Part shown: positions 42,960 to 52,316 of the stretch, in pieces
How the letters are laid out: the number at the start of each line of letters is the position of its first letter
Numbering within the stretch: position 1 is the stretch's first letter
Source: UBA8079 sp965205535
GTDB lineage: Bacteria > Pseudomonadota > Alphaproteobacteria > UBA6615
NCBI GenBank assembly: GCA_965205535.1
Contig: CBDBHH010000005.1
Location: forward strand, 992,001-1,056,000
Direction of reading: 5' to 3'
Length of the DNA: 64,000 nt
The notes under the pieces: model-generated
What the model saw: the letters and a program-made list of their open reading frames with translations, nothing else
Told to the model about the DNA's origin: nothing
Database searches by the model: none
Translations under genes and position numbers: made by a program

Positions 42960-43373
42960 ATGGCTTACTGGCTTTTCAAATCCGAACCGAGCACCTGGTC
43001 ATGGGATGACCAGGTCAAAAAGGGCACCGAGCATTGGGACGGCGTTCGGAACTATCAGGCCAACAACAATATGAAGGCCATGAAAGTCGGTGACAAAGGC
43101 TTCTTCTATCATTCGGTCAACGAGAAGCAGGTCGTCGGGATCGTTGAAGTGGTGCGGACGCACTACCCCGATCATACAGACGAATCCGGCCGCTTCGGCA
43201 TGGTCGACGTCAAGACCGTAAAGCCGGTCGAGACCCCGGTCACGCTGGCCGACGCCAAATCGAACCCGAAGCTCGCCGACATGGTCCTGGTCAACAATTC
43301 ACGTCTGTCGGTGCAGCCGGTCAAGGCCGCCGAATGGCGCGAAGTTTGCCGGATGGCCGGCGTGAAGCCGTGA
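42960..43373 (+). CDS. EVE-domain protein
   Basis: A 137-residue EVE (PUA-like) protein. Diagnostic segments are MAYWLFKSEPSTWSWDDQ, WDGVRNYQANNNMKAMKVGD, GFFYHSV, VVGIVEVVRTHYPD and VDVKTVKPV. The family binds modified bases in DNA or RNA, the human relative being THYN1. AAGGA precedes the ATG. The stop codon overlaps the GTG start of the Rieske protein gene, so the two are coupled. Confidence 0.92.
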   Translation: MAYWLFKSEPSTWSWDDQVKKGTEHWDGVRNYQANNNMKAMKVGDKGFFYHSVNEKQVVGIVEVVRTHYPDHTDESGRFGMVDVKTVKPVETPVTLADAKSNPKLADMVLVNNSRLSVQPVKAAEWREVCRMAGVKP

Positions 43374-43768
43374 GCAGCGAAAGTGACGAAATTGCCGAAC
43401 CGGTGATGCGCGGCAACCGCCGCGTCCTGTGTCATGCCGACGAAATCGGCGAGGCTGGCAAGGGTTTCATCCTGGAGAAAGTTTACGAGGACAACCCGGA
43501 CGCAAAGGTACCGATCTTCGTGATTCCCGGCGATGAGGCTGGCCTGCTGTATTGCTACATGAATGTGTGCCCCCACCAGGGCACACATCTGGAACTGAAG
43601 CCCGACACATTTCTTGATGTCGACCGCAAGCTGATCCAGTGCTCGACCCACTGGGCCATGTTCCGCAAGGAAGACGGCTATTGCGTGAAGGGCCCTTGTG
43701 TCGGCAAGTCGCTGAAGCAACTGCCGGTGACGGTCGACGATGACGGGATGGTTCTGTTCGGCGCCTAG
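43370..43768 (+). CDS. Rieske [2Fe-2S] domain protein
   Basis: A 132-residue single-domain ferredoxin of the Rieske type. Cluster ligands are in CPHQGTHLEL and in CSTHWAMFRKEDGYCVKGPC, where the Cys-x2-His pattern supplies the second pair. It begins with GTG inside the EVE gene stop (GTGA). Such proteins pass electrons to oxygenases or act in redox sensing; its partner is not evident. Confidence 0.87.
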   Translation: MSSESDEIAEPVMRGNRRVLCHADEIGEAGKGFILEKVYEDNPDAKVPIFVIPGDEAGLLYCYMNVCPHQGTHLELKPDTFLDVDRKLIQCSTHWAMFRKEDGYCVKGPCVGKSLKQLPVTVDDDGMVLFGA

Positions 43769-43913
43769 GGACAAACTTCACCAAAAGAACGAGACGACGA
43801 CCGCGGCTTGCAGTTGTCTGGCCGGGTCTATTTCCCGATAATGCGCCGCAATCAAACCGGCGCGCTGACACACGAAAACGCCGGGCAACGTGATCAACAG
43901 GAGAGTACGCGCC

Positions 43914-45857
43914 ATGTTCCGCGAGAAGTTTCCCGTCCCGGACGAATGGGCAAACCGCGCCTGGGCCGACGATGCAAAGTATCAGGAAATGTACAAGCGC
44001 TCGGTCGACGACCCGGACGGGTTCTGGGACGAGGAGGGAAAGCGCCTCGACTGGATCAAACCCTATACCCAGATCCGCGATGTTTCCTGGGACGCCTCCG
44101 ACCTACACATCAAATGGTACTACGACGGTGTGCTCAACGCGTCGGCGAACTGTCTCGACCGGCACCTGGCGACCCGCGGCAACCAGACCGCGATCATCTG
44201 GGAAGGCGACGACCCCAAGGACGACGCCAAGCTCACCTACAACGACCTGTACGAGCGTGTTTGCAAATTCGCCAACGGGTTGAAATCCCTCGGCATCAAG
44301 AAAGGCGATCGGGTCACGATCTACCTGCCGATGATCCCGGAGATCGCGATCGCGATGCTGGCCTGCGCGCGCATCGGTGCCGTGCATTCGGTCGTCTTCG
44401 GCGGCTTCTCTCCGGACTCGATTGCAGGGCGAATCGACGATTGCGATTCCGCTTTCGTCATCACCTCGGACGAGGGCCTGCGCGGCGGTCGCACGATCCC
44501 GCTGAAGGACAATGTCGATCAGGCAATCGACAAGCTTCCGGCCGGTCAGGTCCAAAAGGTGGTGGTCGTGAACCGCACCGGTGCCGACATCAACTGGGTC
44601 GAGGACCGCGACGTCTGGTACCACGAGCTGTGCGACGCCCAGTCCGCCGACTGCCCGCCCGAGCCGATGGATGCCGAAGACCCGCTGTTCATTCTCTACA
44701 CGTCGGGTTCAACCGGTAAGCCGAAGGGCGTGCTCCACACGACCGGCGGCTACATGGTCTATGCCTCGATGACCCATCAGTATGTCTTCGACTATCACGA
44801 TGGCGATATCTACTGGTGCACCGCGGATTGCGGCTGGATCACCGGCCACAGCTATATCGTCTACGGCCCGCTGGCGAACGGTGCGACAACCGTGATCTTC
44901 GAGGGACTGCCCAACTACCCGGACGCCTCGCGCCACTGGGAAGTCTGCGACAAGCATCAGGTCAACATCTACTACACCGCCCCGACGGCGATCCGCGCGC
45001 TGATGCGCGAAGGCGACGGGCCGGTAAAAAAGACCTCACGAGAGTCCATCCGCCTGCTCGGCACGGTCGGCGAACCGATCAATCCCGAAGCCTGGCACTG
45101 GTATCACGAGGTCGTCGGCGATGGGCGCTGCCCGATCGTCGACACCTGGTGGCAAACCGAAACCGGCGGCATTTTGCTGACACCGCTACCCGGCGCGACG
45201 ATGCTGAAACCAGGGTCGGCCACCCGGCCGTTTTTCGGGGTCAAACCGATCATCGTCGATGCCGAGGGCAACGAGCTGGATGGCGCATGCGAGGGTATCC
45301 TGTGCATCGACGGCGGCTGGCCGGGTCAGATGCGCACGGTCTATGGCGACCATAAGCGTTTCGCGGAGACCTATTTCACGGCCTATCCCGGTCGCTTCTT
45401 CACCGGCGACGGCTGCCGTCGCGACGAGGACGGCTACTACTGGATCACGGGCCGCGTCGATGACGTCATCAATGTCTCCGGTCATCGCATGGGAACCGCG
45501 GAAGTGGAAAGCGCGCTGGTGGAGCATGACGATGTCGCCGAGGCGGCGGTCGTCGGCTACCCGCACGATATCAAGGGCCAGGGCATCTACGCCTATGTCA
45601 CACTCAACGCGGGCGTCGAGAGCACCGACGCGCTTCACGGGGAGCTGATCAAATTCGTGCGCAAGGAGATCGGGCCCATCGCGACCCCGGATCTGCTGCA
45701 ATGGGCGCCCGCCCTGCCCAAGACCCGGTCCGGGAAGATCATGCGCCGTATTTTACGCAAGATCGCAGCCAACGAGCACGATCAACTCGGGGACACATCG
45801 ACACTTGCAGACCCGTCCGTGGTAGACGATCTCGTGGAAAACCGGCAAAACAGGTAG
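43914..45857 (+). CDS. acs: Acetyl-CoA synthetase (AMP-forming)
   Basis: A 647-residue ANL-superfamily enzyme making acetyl-CoA from acetate, ATP and CoA through acetyl-AMP. The acetyl-CoA synthetase N-domain begins FREKFPVPDEWANRAW. The P-loop-like motif is LYTSGSTGKPKGVLHTTGGY, the acetate-pocket Trp region is DTWWQTETGG, and the hinge is GRVDDVINVSGHRMGTAEVE. The C-terminal acylation Lys lies in PKTRSGKIMRRILRKI. AGGAGAG nine bases upstream fixes ATG 43914. Lys acetylation at that site is the usual control. Confidence 0.95.
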   Translation: MFREKFPVPDEWANRAWADDAKYQEMYKRSVDDPDGFWDEEGKRLDWIKPYTQIRDVSWDASDLHIKWYYDGVLNASANCLDRHLATRGNQTAIIWEGDDPKDDAKLTYNDLYERVCKFANGLKSLGIKKGDRVTIYLPMIPEIAIAMLACARIGAVHSVVFGGFSPDSIAGRIDDCDSAFVITSDEGLRGGRTIPLKDNVDQAIDKLPAGQVQKVVVVNRTGADINWVEDRDVWYHELCDAQSADCPPEPMDAEDPLFILYTSGSTGKPKGVLHTTGGYMVYASMTHQYVFDYHDGDIYWCTADCGWITGHSYIVYGPLANGATTVIFEGLPNYPDASRHWEVCDKHQVNIYYTAPTAIRALMREGDGPVKKTSRESIRLLGTVGEPINPEAWHWYHEVVGDGRCPIVDTWWQTETGGILLTPLPGATMLKPGSATRPFFGVKPIIVDAEGNELDGACEGILCIDGGWPGQMRTVYGDHKRFAETYFTAYPGRFFTGDGCRRDEDGYYWITGRVDDVINVSGHRMGTAEVESALVEHDDVAEAAVVGYPHDIKGQGIYAYVTLNAGVESTDALHGELIKFVRKEIGPIATPDLLQWAPALPKTRSGKIMRRILRKIAANEHDQLGDTSTLADPSVVDDLVENRQNR

Positions 45858-45893
45858 CCCGACGCAAACATACAAAGGTATGTAGACATTGTT

Positions 45894-48083
45894 GTGACAT
45901 ACGAGCCCGACGACATCGCACATGTGCGCCTGCCGCTGATTTCTCTCGTCCTGTTGGTCGCGCTTCCGGCCGCACTGATACCTGTTCTGCAATTCCTGTC
46001 GATTTCGCTGGCGGGGAACGACGCGGGTGCCACAGCAAACACGGCCAATGCGCTTTCATTCGCCTCACAGCCGGGGTCCGTCATCGCGGGAAGCATCGTG
46101 GGCTTGCTGGTGGCGTATGTCATGGGCGGGCGAAAGACGATGTTCCTGTCCGTGCTGTCGATTGTTGTCGCAGTCGCGGCGATGCTGATCATCGCATCTC
46201 CGGCAACATTCCAGTGGGGCCGCACAACGCTTAATCTGGGTGCCGGGGCGTTACTGGTGTTGCCCATTCTGATTCTCGGCCATTACGGATCTCACCGACA
46301 GATTGCGGCCGGCATGCCGGGACTCATCCTCGGCCCCTTTGTTCTGGTTGCCCTGATCGGCCTGCTGACGCGCCCCGGCGTCGAGGACCGCATCGCGGCC
46401 CTCACGAACGGGGCCGGGGGAATCGAACCGATGGGCTGGCTGGCGATCGCCCTGACGGTCCTGCTCGTGCTCAGCCTTTTCCGGGCGATGGGTCGCGCGC
46501 GTGGCGGACGGCCAAACGCGCTCTTCTCCGCCGAGTTGCGTGCCGACGCGCGCGCCGCGCTGGGCTTCGTACTCACCGGCCCACAGATCTATGCGCTGCT
46601 CATCGCGATGGCGCTCACCGGACATGCCGCGACCACCTACCTGGGTGACTTCGCCCGAAAAAGCCCGCTCGAGGGGTTCGGAATCGGGTCAACGATCGCC
46701 GCGACCCTGTGCCTGGGGTTTGGCGGTTATCTGTTCGCCCGCATCTTTGGGCCGCGACGACGCCAGCACGTCCTGGCGACAACAATCATATTCCTGCTCA
46801 TCACCACCGGACTGATGGCGGCCACCGACTTCATGTTCGCGCCGACGACAGGATCGCTGGGTGTTTTCGTTTGGCCCTACACACAAGATCAGCTTGTTCT
46901 GTTGGTGCTGACCTGCGCCGCCATGGCCATGCTCGGTGCTTCGTTTGCCATGATCTGGCTCTCGATCGTCGAGGTCGGGCTCGGCGTGCTCGCGACGATT
47001 CTGCTGGTCACCGTGCTCGTCGCCCGGATCGCCGCACCGGCAACCGTGCCACTCCTGCCGATCCCCGAAATGTGGCTCTCAACCGGACTTCTCGGTGCGG
47101 CATTGGTGCTGGTCGCACTGGGAACATTGTTTGCGCGTAATGAGGCGCCTCCCGCGCCATCGGAGGAGTTCACGTTCCGCGATACTGCGGAGCAGGATGA
47201 ACGTCATGACGATGACGAACACGGCGAATTTGATGAACCGAACCTCGATCCCGATCGACAATTCGGAACTCAGCCGGAGACCGAGCCCGTAGCGGAATTC
47301 GAATCCGAGCCTGAGCCCGAGTTCGAACCCGACATACAAGAAGAAACGACGTTCGACACCGAGCCCGCCGCACAGCCTGTCCCACCTCCCGCAACCCGGG
47401 CCCCCGAACGTGAAGCGGTCGCACCCGAACCTGTCGCTGAACCCGTGGAACAGGCACCACGCGAAGATGTCAGGCCCGACTTGCCTGAAGACCCACCAGC
47501 TTCGGGCAGATCCAAAGGCGGCCTGCCGTGGCGGCGAAAGCGCACCAAACGCGACGCGCTGGCGCGGGCGGTATCATCGACACGGACAGAACCTGCGGGT
47601 CGAGCCGAGCCCCGCGCGCAGAACGAACCATCGACATCAGAGAGGTCATCGGACCGGCCCGATCCGCCACGACGCGACGCCGGGGGAACTTCCGAGAAAG
47701 CCGCCGCGCCGAGGCCGGACGCGCGCCACGAGGCGGTTCAGGACACACATATCGATTGGGCCAAGCTCGGGGCCACGGTGGTAGATGGCGCCGGGGCGCC
47801 GCAAGACGAGCCCGCGCCGACGGACACGCGCCCGACCGAACCGGAAAACAAGCCCCCTGTTGTCGATACACCACGCGCGGAAGATGATGTGTGTGCCGAC
47901 ACGCCTGCTGAACGGGCCGAGCCCGTCCAGCCCACGCCTCGCCAAGAACCCCCGGTCAGGTCCCAACCGAGCGAACCTTCGTTCACACGGCATGATTCAA
48001 CTATTTTCGACTTTGACCGCCTGCGCGACAACACACGCGGACCGGACGACACCAACGACCCGAGCGACGAAGAGAAAGAGTGA
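45894..48083 (+). CDS. Polytopic membrane protein with long acidic disordered tail, unknown
   Basis: A 729-residue protein not recognised as a known family. Residues 1-415 carry about 11-12 hydrophobic helices, from the first (LPLISLVLLVALPAALIPVL) to the last (WLSTGLLGAALVLVALGTLF), with conserved-looking GHYGSHRQIAAGMPG and ALTGHAATTYLGDFARK loops. Residues 420-729 are predicted disordered, rich in Glu, Asp, Pro and Arg (EFESEPEPEFEPD) with a basic island (WRRKRTKRD). It starts with GTG, and the next gene overlaps it (TGATG). Transport or envelope scaffolding is possible, but nothing in the sequence decides it. Confidence 0.6.
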   Translation: MTYEPDDIAHVRLPLISLVLLVALPAALIPVLQFLSISLAGNDAGATANTANALSFASQPGSVIAGSIVGLLVAYVMGGRKTMFLSVLSIVVAVAAMLIIASPATFQWGRTTLNLGAGALLVLPILILGHYGSHRQIAAGMPGLILGPFVLVALIGLLTRPGVEDRIAALTNGAGGIEPMGWLAIALTVLLVLSLFRAMGRARGGRPNALFSAELRADARAALGFVLTGPQIYALLIAMALTGHAATTYLGDFARKSPLEGFGIGSTIAATLCLGFGGYLFARIFGPRRRQHVLATTIIFLLITTGLMAATDFMFAPTTGSLGVFVWPYTQDQLVLLVLTCAAMAMLGASFAMIWLSIVEVGLGVLATILLVTVLVARIAAPATVPLLPIPEMWLSTGLLGAALVLVALGTLFARNEAPPAPSEEFTFRDTAEQDERHDDDEHGEFDEPNLDPDRQFGTQPETEPVAEFESEPEPEFEPDIQEETTFDTEPAAQPVPPPATRAPEREAVAPEPVAEPVEQAPREDVRPDLPEDPPASGRSKGGLPWRRKRTKRDALARAVSSTRTEPAGRAEPRAQNEPSTSERSSDRPDPPRRDAGGTSEKAAAPRPDARHEAVQDTHIDWAKLGATVVDGAGAPQDEPAPTDTRPTEPENKPPVVDTPRAEDDVCADTPAERAEPVQPTPRQEPPVRSQPSEPSFTRHDSTIFDFDRLRDNTRGPDDTNDPSDEEKE

Positions 48084-48373
48084 TGCAAATTGTCATGGTG
48101 GAATTCGCCGTCGGCCCCGACCGGGTGGACGCTTGCGTCGCAGCCCTCAAACAGATCACCGGGACGCTCGTCGCCGCCCAGCCCGAGTTCCACGGCGCAA
48201 CGCTGCACGTCGAACCGGCAACGGGGACTGTGCTGAACTATATGCGCTGGGACACCCACCAGCATTTCATCGACTTCCGCGATTCCAATGCTGACCAGAT
48301 CGGTGAGGTGCTGGGAGAGTTCGGGCCCAAGGGCCGGATGCTGGACGTGGTCGCGGAAATTCCGTCTGCGTGA
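48083..48373 (+). CDS. Antibiotic biosynthesis monooxygenase (ABM)-domain protein
   Basis: A 96-residue ferredoxin-like dimer-forming protein: MQIVMVEFAVGPDRVDACVA, then AQPEFHGATLHVEPATGTVL and YMRWDTHQHFIDFRDS. ABM proteins act as cofactor-free oxygenases or small metabolite-handling enzymes. The ATG at 48083 overlaps the stop of the upstream membrane protein gene (TGATG), so the two are translated together. Confidence 0.8.
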   Translation: MQIVMVEFAVGPDRVDACVAALKQITGTLVAAQPEFHGATLHVEPATGTVLNYMRWDTHQHFIDFRDSNADQIGEVLGEFGPKGRMLDVVAEIPSA

Positions 48374-48386
48374 GTCAGCAGAAACC

Positions 48387-48968
48387 CTAGATCCTGTCTT
48401 CGAATTTGAGGTGCGCCAGCACCCGGGCCAACGCGCGGGCATCCGCCAATGCGTCATGCGCACTGCCGGTCGCTTCGAGTCCGAAATGCGCAGGTAACGC
48501 CGAACTCGACAGCTTCAGGCCGGTGATTGTGCGAAGCGGCGGATTGATGTCACGCCATTCGACACCCGCTATCGGATTCACGAGGTCCTTCAGCGCGCAA
48601 TCTTCGCCGACCACCAGATCGTCGCGCCCGTGGGTCAGGATCACATCCGTGCCCGCGAAATCGGCAAACGCGTCCAGCGCATTCTTCAGGCTGATGCCAT
48701 CACGCGCGACCGCATCGTTCGTGATCCCCGTCAGTGCCGTGAAGTAACCGGACAGTTCGGGGTTGATCGTCGGACGCACAAGAACCGAGAAGCTCTCCCG
48801 CTCGGCAAACCCGGCATCGACACGCACAGCACCGATCTGCACGATCTCGCGAAACTGACCCGGCGCGGACCAGCCGCCCTCCAGCGCACCCTCCCAGGAC
48901 GTGTATTCCAGATCGGCGATGATGAGACGCCCGGACGCGGGTACGACGTCCTTCAATGTATCGGTCAT
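48387..48968 (-). CDS. DEDDh-type 3-prime to 5-prime exonuclease
   Basis: A 193-residue DnaQ-like exonuclease. Exo I is LIIADLEYTSWEGALEGGW, Exo II region is ALTGITNDAVARDGISLKNA and VILTHGRDDLVVGEDC, and the Exo III His/Asp are in GSAHDALADARALARVL. The Asp-Leu-Glu start and the late His-Asp define the DEDDh class. It could process RNA or DNA ends; the usual KapD-like inhibitor role cannot be assumed. It is upstream of no close partner and convergent with the ABM gene. Confidence 0.83.
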   Translation of the reverse strand: MTDTLKDVVPASGRLIIADLEYTSWEGALEGGWSAPGQFREIVQIGAVRVDAGFAERESFSVLVRPTINPELSGYFTALTGITNDAVARDGISLKNALDAFADFAGTDVILTHGRDDLVVGEDCALKDLVNPIAGVEWRDINPPLRTITGLKLSSSALPAHFGLEATGSAHDALADARALARVLAHLKFEDRI

Positions 48969-48994
48969 TCTTTCGGATGCGCCAGGCGTCCGCG

Positions 48995-49273
48995 TCAGAA
49001 ATCGACGCAGCGCCCGTCCCGTTCCCAGTCACCAAAGCGGGTCGGCTCCGGCCCCTTGGGGCCGCCGATTTCCGTCTCCTTGTCGGGCGATTTGCCCAAA
49101 TCCGACGGGTTGGCCGCGTTGTCGCCTGGCTTGGCGTCCATGTCAGACGTGGGCGACGCCGCCGCATTTTGGGCGGATTTTGGTGCTGAAGTCTCTCCCT
49201 CCGGTGTGCGGACACGATACTGCGGTGTCGTGCGCATCTTTTCCCCGGACGGGTTGTCATGATTGTCAGGCAT
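48995..49273 (-). CDS. DUF1674 / SDHAF4-like succinate dehydrogenase assembly factor
   Basis: A 92-residue protein. Residues 1-65 are low-complexity and likely disordered. The C-terminal 25 residues carry the DUF1674 signature EIGGPKGPEPTRFGDWERDG followed by RCVDF. Relatives of mitochondrial SDHAF4 help load flavinylated SdhA into complex II. The ATG at 49273 is chosen because the longer open reading has no family-like sequence. It is 26 bp upstream of the exonuclease gene on the same strand. Confidence 0.85.
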   Translation of the reverse strand: MPDNHDNPSGEKMRTTPQYRVRTPEGETSAPKSAQNAAASPTSDMDAKPGDNAANPSDLGKSPDKETEIGGPKGPEPTRFGDWERDGRCVDF

Positions 49274-49709
49274 GGCGTTGATATGGACGATCGGACGGAA
49301 TTTGCCAAGCCTTTGCCAAAAATCGACCGAAAACCGGCCAATGGAGCCGAGATGCAGCGCGGGCGATTTGATCAACGGTATCGAACGGTTGCCGTGCCTC
49401 GATCCAGCTCACACGATTTCTACAACTATCTGTAATGGTTGGATTAAGTGCCAGGCTTACCGGCCACGCCATGACAGCCGCTACTTCGCACGCGATGCAG
49501 GGACAGATGACTCCTGGGCACGAAAATGATCACGAGTACAGCCGAAAACCCCCAAAATCTGGGTATTCAGTCAACAGATTGTCCACATATTGGGGTTCAT
49601 ACTCCATTTTGTGGACTTGCTCCCTATTCCTACATGATCTAGGCTTCGCCCGGGATCAAGGTCGCCTTCAGCGGCCGTTGGGGCAATAAGAAACGAACAG
49701 GAACCGGAC
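49274..49709. promoter_or_regulatory. Divergent promoter region upstream of gcrA
   Basis: About 436 bp without a gene, between the SDHAF4-like gene and gcrA. It holds one GANTC site (GACTC, 49509-49513) for the CcrM methylase that works with GcrA. It also holds an inverted pair of DnaA-box-like cores, TTGTCCACA at 49579-49587 and TGTGGACTT at 49610-49618. No TTAA-N7-TTAA CtrA box was seen. These fit cell-cycle control of gcrA as known in Caulobacter, but no promoter can be placed exactly. Confidence 0.5.
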
Positions 49710-50183
49710 ATGTCTTGGACTGACGAACGAGTAACAATGTTGCGGGATTTGTGGACCAAAGGCTTGAGTGCGAGCCAGATCGCCGTGCAGCTGGGCGGCG
49801 TGACGCGCAACGCGGTAATCGGCAAGGCGCATCGGCTCGGGCTCGAGAGCCGGCCGTCCCCGATCCGGGGTAACGGCACGGGTTCACGGCGGCGTAACCG
49901 GGCGATCGACCGGGCACTTGAGGCCAAGGCCTTGCGCGGAACCATGGCCGATGAGGAAATCGGCGGTGAAAAGATCGTGCCTGATGGCGGCAAGCGTATC
50001 CCGGAAGCGCCGATCCCGCCCCTGGCGCGGCGCGGCGGAGACGTGTCCGATTGCCTGTGGCCGATCGGCGATCCCGGCGATTCCGATTTCAGCTTCTGCG
50101 AGGCCGATACCGTGCCAGGACGACCCTACTGCGCCGAGCATTGCGCCATGGCGTATATCCGGAAAGACAAGACAGCGGCCTAG
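49710..50183 (+). CDS. gcrA: GcrA cell-cycle regulator
   Basis: A 157-residue protein with the GcrA N-terminus MSWTDERVTMLRDLWTKGLS, SASQIAVQLGGVTRNAVIGK and HRLGLESR (DNA-binding helix-turn-helix), and the C-terminal sigma-70-binding domain with GGDVSDCLWPIGDPGDSDF and CEADTVPGRPYCAEHCAMAY. GcrA binds sigma-70 and GANTC-methylated promoters to time S-phase and division genes in alphaproteobacteria. AGGAA precedes the ATG. Confidence 0.95.
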   Translation: MSWTDERVTMLRDLWTKGLSASQIAVQLGGVTRNAVIGKAHRLGLESRPSPIRGNGTGSRRRNRAIDRALEAKALRGTMADEEIGGEKIVPDGGKRIPEAPIPPLARRGGDVSDCLWPIGDPGDSDFSFCEADTVPGRPYCAEHCAMAYIRKDKTAA

Positions 50184-50263
50184 TTACGGCTAATTCAAGC
50201 GTTCCGGCCGCGGCGGGTCCAATGACCGGCTGCGGTCGAATTGTTTTTGGGGCATAAAGCGCC

Positions 50264-51562
50264 ATGTCCGATTCCCGCACCGCCGCCAGCCAGGTCCTCG
50301 ATGCCGTCCTCGACGACGGCAAGCCCCTCGACACGACCCTCGCCGCCGACCGCGCGATGGCGGCGCTCGACGCCCGTGACCGCGCCCAGGCGCGTCGGAT
50401 CATCGCAACGGTGTTGCGTCGGCTCGGCGAAATCGACGCACGAATTTCCGAATGCCTCGACCGACCATTGGCGGGCCGTCACGCCCATGTCCGCAACATC
50501 CTGCGGATCGGCACCGCGGAACTCCTGTTCCTGGAAACCCCGGCGCACGCCGCCGTGGACGGCGCGGTCCGCATGGCGGGCAAATACCGCCGCGGCGCCC
50601 TCAAGGGCTTGGTGAACGCCGTATTGCGGCGGATCGGGCGCGAACCGGAGAACCGGGAAGGCACCCGCTCACCCGGTGAACGCAACACACCCAACTGGAT
50701 GATCCGGCGCTGGCAGGACATCTACGGCGCGGATACCGCCCGCGCAATCGCTGATGCCCATCTGATCGAACCACCCCTAGATATCACACTGGCAAAACGC
50801 GCCGACCCTGCAGAATGGGCCGCAAAACTGGACGCCGAAATCCTGCCTGGCGGCACCTTGCGGCGGCAGACCGGTGGCCGTATTTCCGAGCTGCCCGGTT
50901 TCAGTGACGGGCTTTGGTGGGTCCAGGACGTGGCAGCATCTCTTCCGGCCAAACTTCTGCGTGACGATAGCGAGGCGCGGGTCATCGATCTTTGTGCCGC
51001 GCCCGGCGGGAAGACCATGCAACTGGCCGACCGCGGCCCCACGGTCACGGCGGTCGATATTTCCAATCAGCGTCTGTCGGCGCTGCAGGAAAATCTTTCG
51101 CGCACGGGCCTGACCGCCACGATCGTCGATGCCGACGCCACCCAGTGGCGGCCGGAAAACCCGGCCGACGCGGTCCTGCTCGACGCGCCGTGCACGGCCA
51201 CCGGCACAATCCGCCGCCATCCGGATATTCCCCGACGCCGCCGCGAGGCCGACATCAAGAACGCCATCGCGCTCCAGGATCGGCTGCTGACCGCCGCGGT
51301 TAATATGGTCGCGCCCGGCGGCACCATCATCTACTCGGTCTGCTCACTCGAACCGGAAGAGGGCACCGCACGCGTGGACGCGCTGCTGGCCGCCGGGGCA
51401 CCGGTGACACTGGACCCGATCTCGCCCGACGACTGGCCCGAACTGGACGGCCTGGACCCCGCCGCGATCACACCTGCCGGCACCCTGCGGACGCTGCCGT
51501 GCCATTGGTCGGCGCGCGGCGGCATGGACGGCTTTTTCGCGGCACGCCTGATCCGGAACTAG
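50264..51562 (+). CDS. rsmB: 16S rRNA (cytosine967-C5)-methyltransferase RsmB
   Basis: A 432-residue Fmu-type enzyme. The N-terminal NusB-like domain (about 1-130) has RDRAQARRIIATVLRRLGEI and LLFLETPAHAAVDGAV, then LKGLVNAVLRRIGRE. The catalytic domain has the SAM motif VIDLCAAPGGKTMQLADRG, the catalytic motif DAPCTATGTIRRHPD and the second Cys in YSVCSLEPEEG. It is followed by rpe and the heparinase-like gene, a conserved order. Confidence 0.93.
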   Translation: MSDSRTAASQVLDAVLDDGKPLDTTLAADRAMAALDARDRAQARRIIATVLRRLGEIDARISECLDRPLAGRHAHVRNILRIGTAELLFLETPAHAAVDGAVRMAGKYRRGALKGLVNAVLRRIGREPENREGTRSPGERNTPNWMIRRWQDIYGADTARAIADAHLIEPPLDITLAKRADPAEWAAKLDAEILPGGTLRRQTGGRISELPGFSDGLWWVQDVAASLPAKLLRDDSEARVIDLCAAPGGKTMQLADRGPTVTAVDISNQRLSALQENLSRTGLTATIVDADATQWRPENPADAVLLDAPCTATGTIRRHPDIPRRRREADIKNAIALQDRLLTAAVNMVAPGGTIIYSVCSLEPEEGTARVDALLAAGAPVTLDPISPDDWPELDGLDPAAITPAGTLRTLPCHWSARGGMDGFFAARLIRN

Positions 51563-51623
51563 TCCGGCGCGGTCGCGCGTCGCGTCGCTTGCGGCGCAGT
51601 CTGCAAATCGGTTACCAAAAACC

Positions 51624-52316
51624 ATGGCTCCCTCACCAAAGGCGGCTCCTGTCCGCATTGCACCTTCGATCCTGGCAGCGGATTTCGCCAAGCTGGGCGA
51701 CGAAGTACGCGCCGTCGCCGCGGCCGGCGCCGACTGGATCCACATCGACATCATGGATGGGCATTTCGTACCCAACCTCACGATTGGCCCCGGCGTCGTA
51801 AAAGCATTGCGCCCCCACTGCGATCTGCCGTTCGACGTGCATCTGATGATCAGCCCGGTCGATTACATGATCGAGCCCTTCGCCGACGCCGGCGCAGATG
51901 TGATCTCACTGCACCCCGAGGCCGGACCTCATCTGCACCGTTCGCTGCAAACTATCCGCGGGATGGGAAAGAAGGCCGGCGTGGTGCTCAATCCCGCAAC
52001 ACCGGTCGCGGTCGTCGACGAGGTGATGGACATGGTGGACCTGATCCTGGTGATGAGCGTCAATCCCGGTTTCGGCGGACAGGCCTTCATCGAGAGCCAG
52101 CTCGACAAGATCGCGGCTCTGCGCGCGCGCATCGACGACCATGTCAAAGCCGGCGGACAGCCGATAGACCTTGAAGTGGATGGCGGGATCGACCGGGAAA
52201 CGGCACCGCGCGCCATTGCCGCCGGCGCCAATGTCCTGGTAGCCGGCACGGCCACTTTCAAAGGTGGTCCGGATTCCTATGCCGACAACATCGCCGCCAT
52301 GCGAGGCGGCGGGTGA
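51624..52316 (+). CDS. rpe: Ribulose-phosphate 3-epimerase
   Basis: A 230-residue TIM barrel interconverting ribulose 5-phosphate and xylulose 5-phosphate in the pentose phosphate pathway. Landmarks are IAPSILAADFAKLGDEVRAV, DWIHIDIMDGHFVPNLTIGP (metal/acid Asp and His), FDVHLMIS, VMSVNPGFGGQAFIESQL and DLEVDGGIDRETAPRAIAAG with the second Asp. The stop overlaps the GTG start of the heparinase-like gene. Confidence 0.95.
   Translation: MAPSPKAAPVRIAPSILAADFAKLGDEVRAVAAAGADWIHIDIMDGHFVPNLTIGPGVVKALRPHCDLPFDVHLMISPVDYMIEPFADAGADVISLHPEAGPHLHRSLQTIRGMGKKAGVVLNPATPVAVVDEVMDMVDLILVMSVNPGFGGQAFIESQLDKIAALRARIDDHVKAGGQPIDLEVDGGIDRETAPRAIAAGANVLVAGTATFKGGPDSYADNIAAMRGGG

Noticed and set aside
49274..49709. 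CtrA-binding site upstream of gcrA
   Set aside because: No TTAA-N7-TTAA match was found; the nearest TTAA sequences lack the second half.
50190..50255. Terminator between gcrA and rsmB
   Set aside because: CCGGCCGC and GGCTGCGG can pair only imperfectly and the T run is distant, so it was not annotated.
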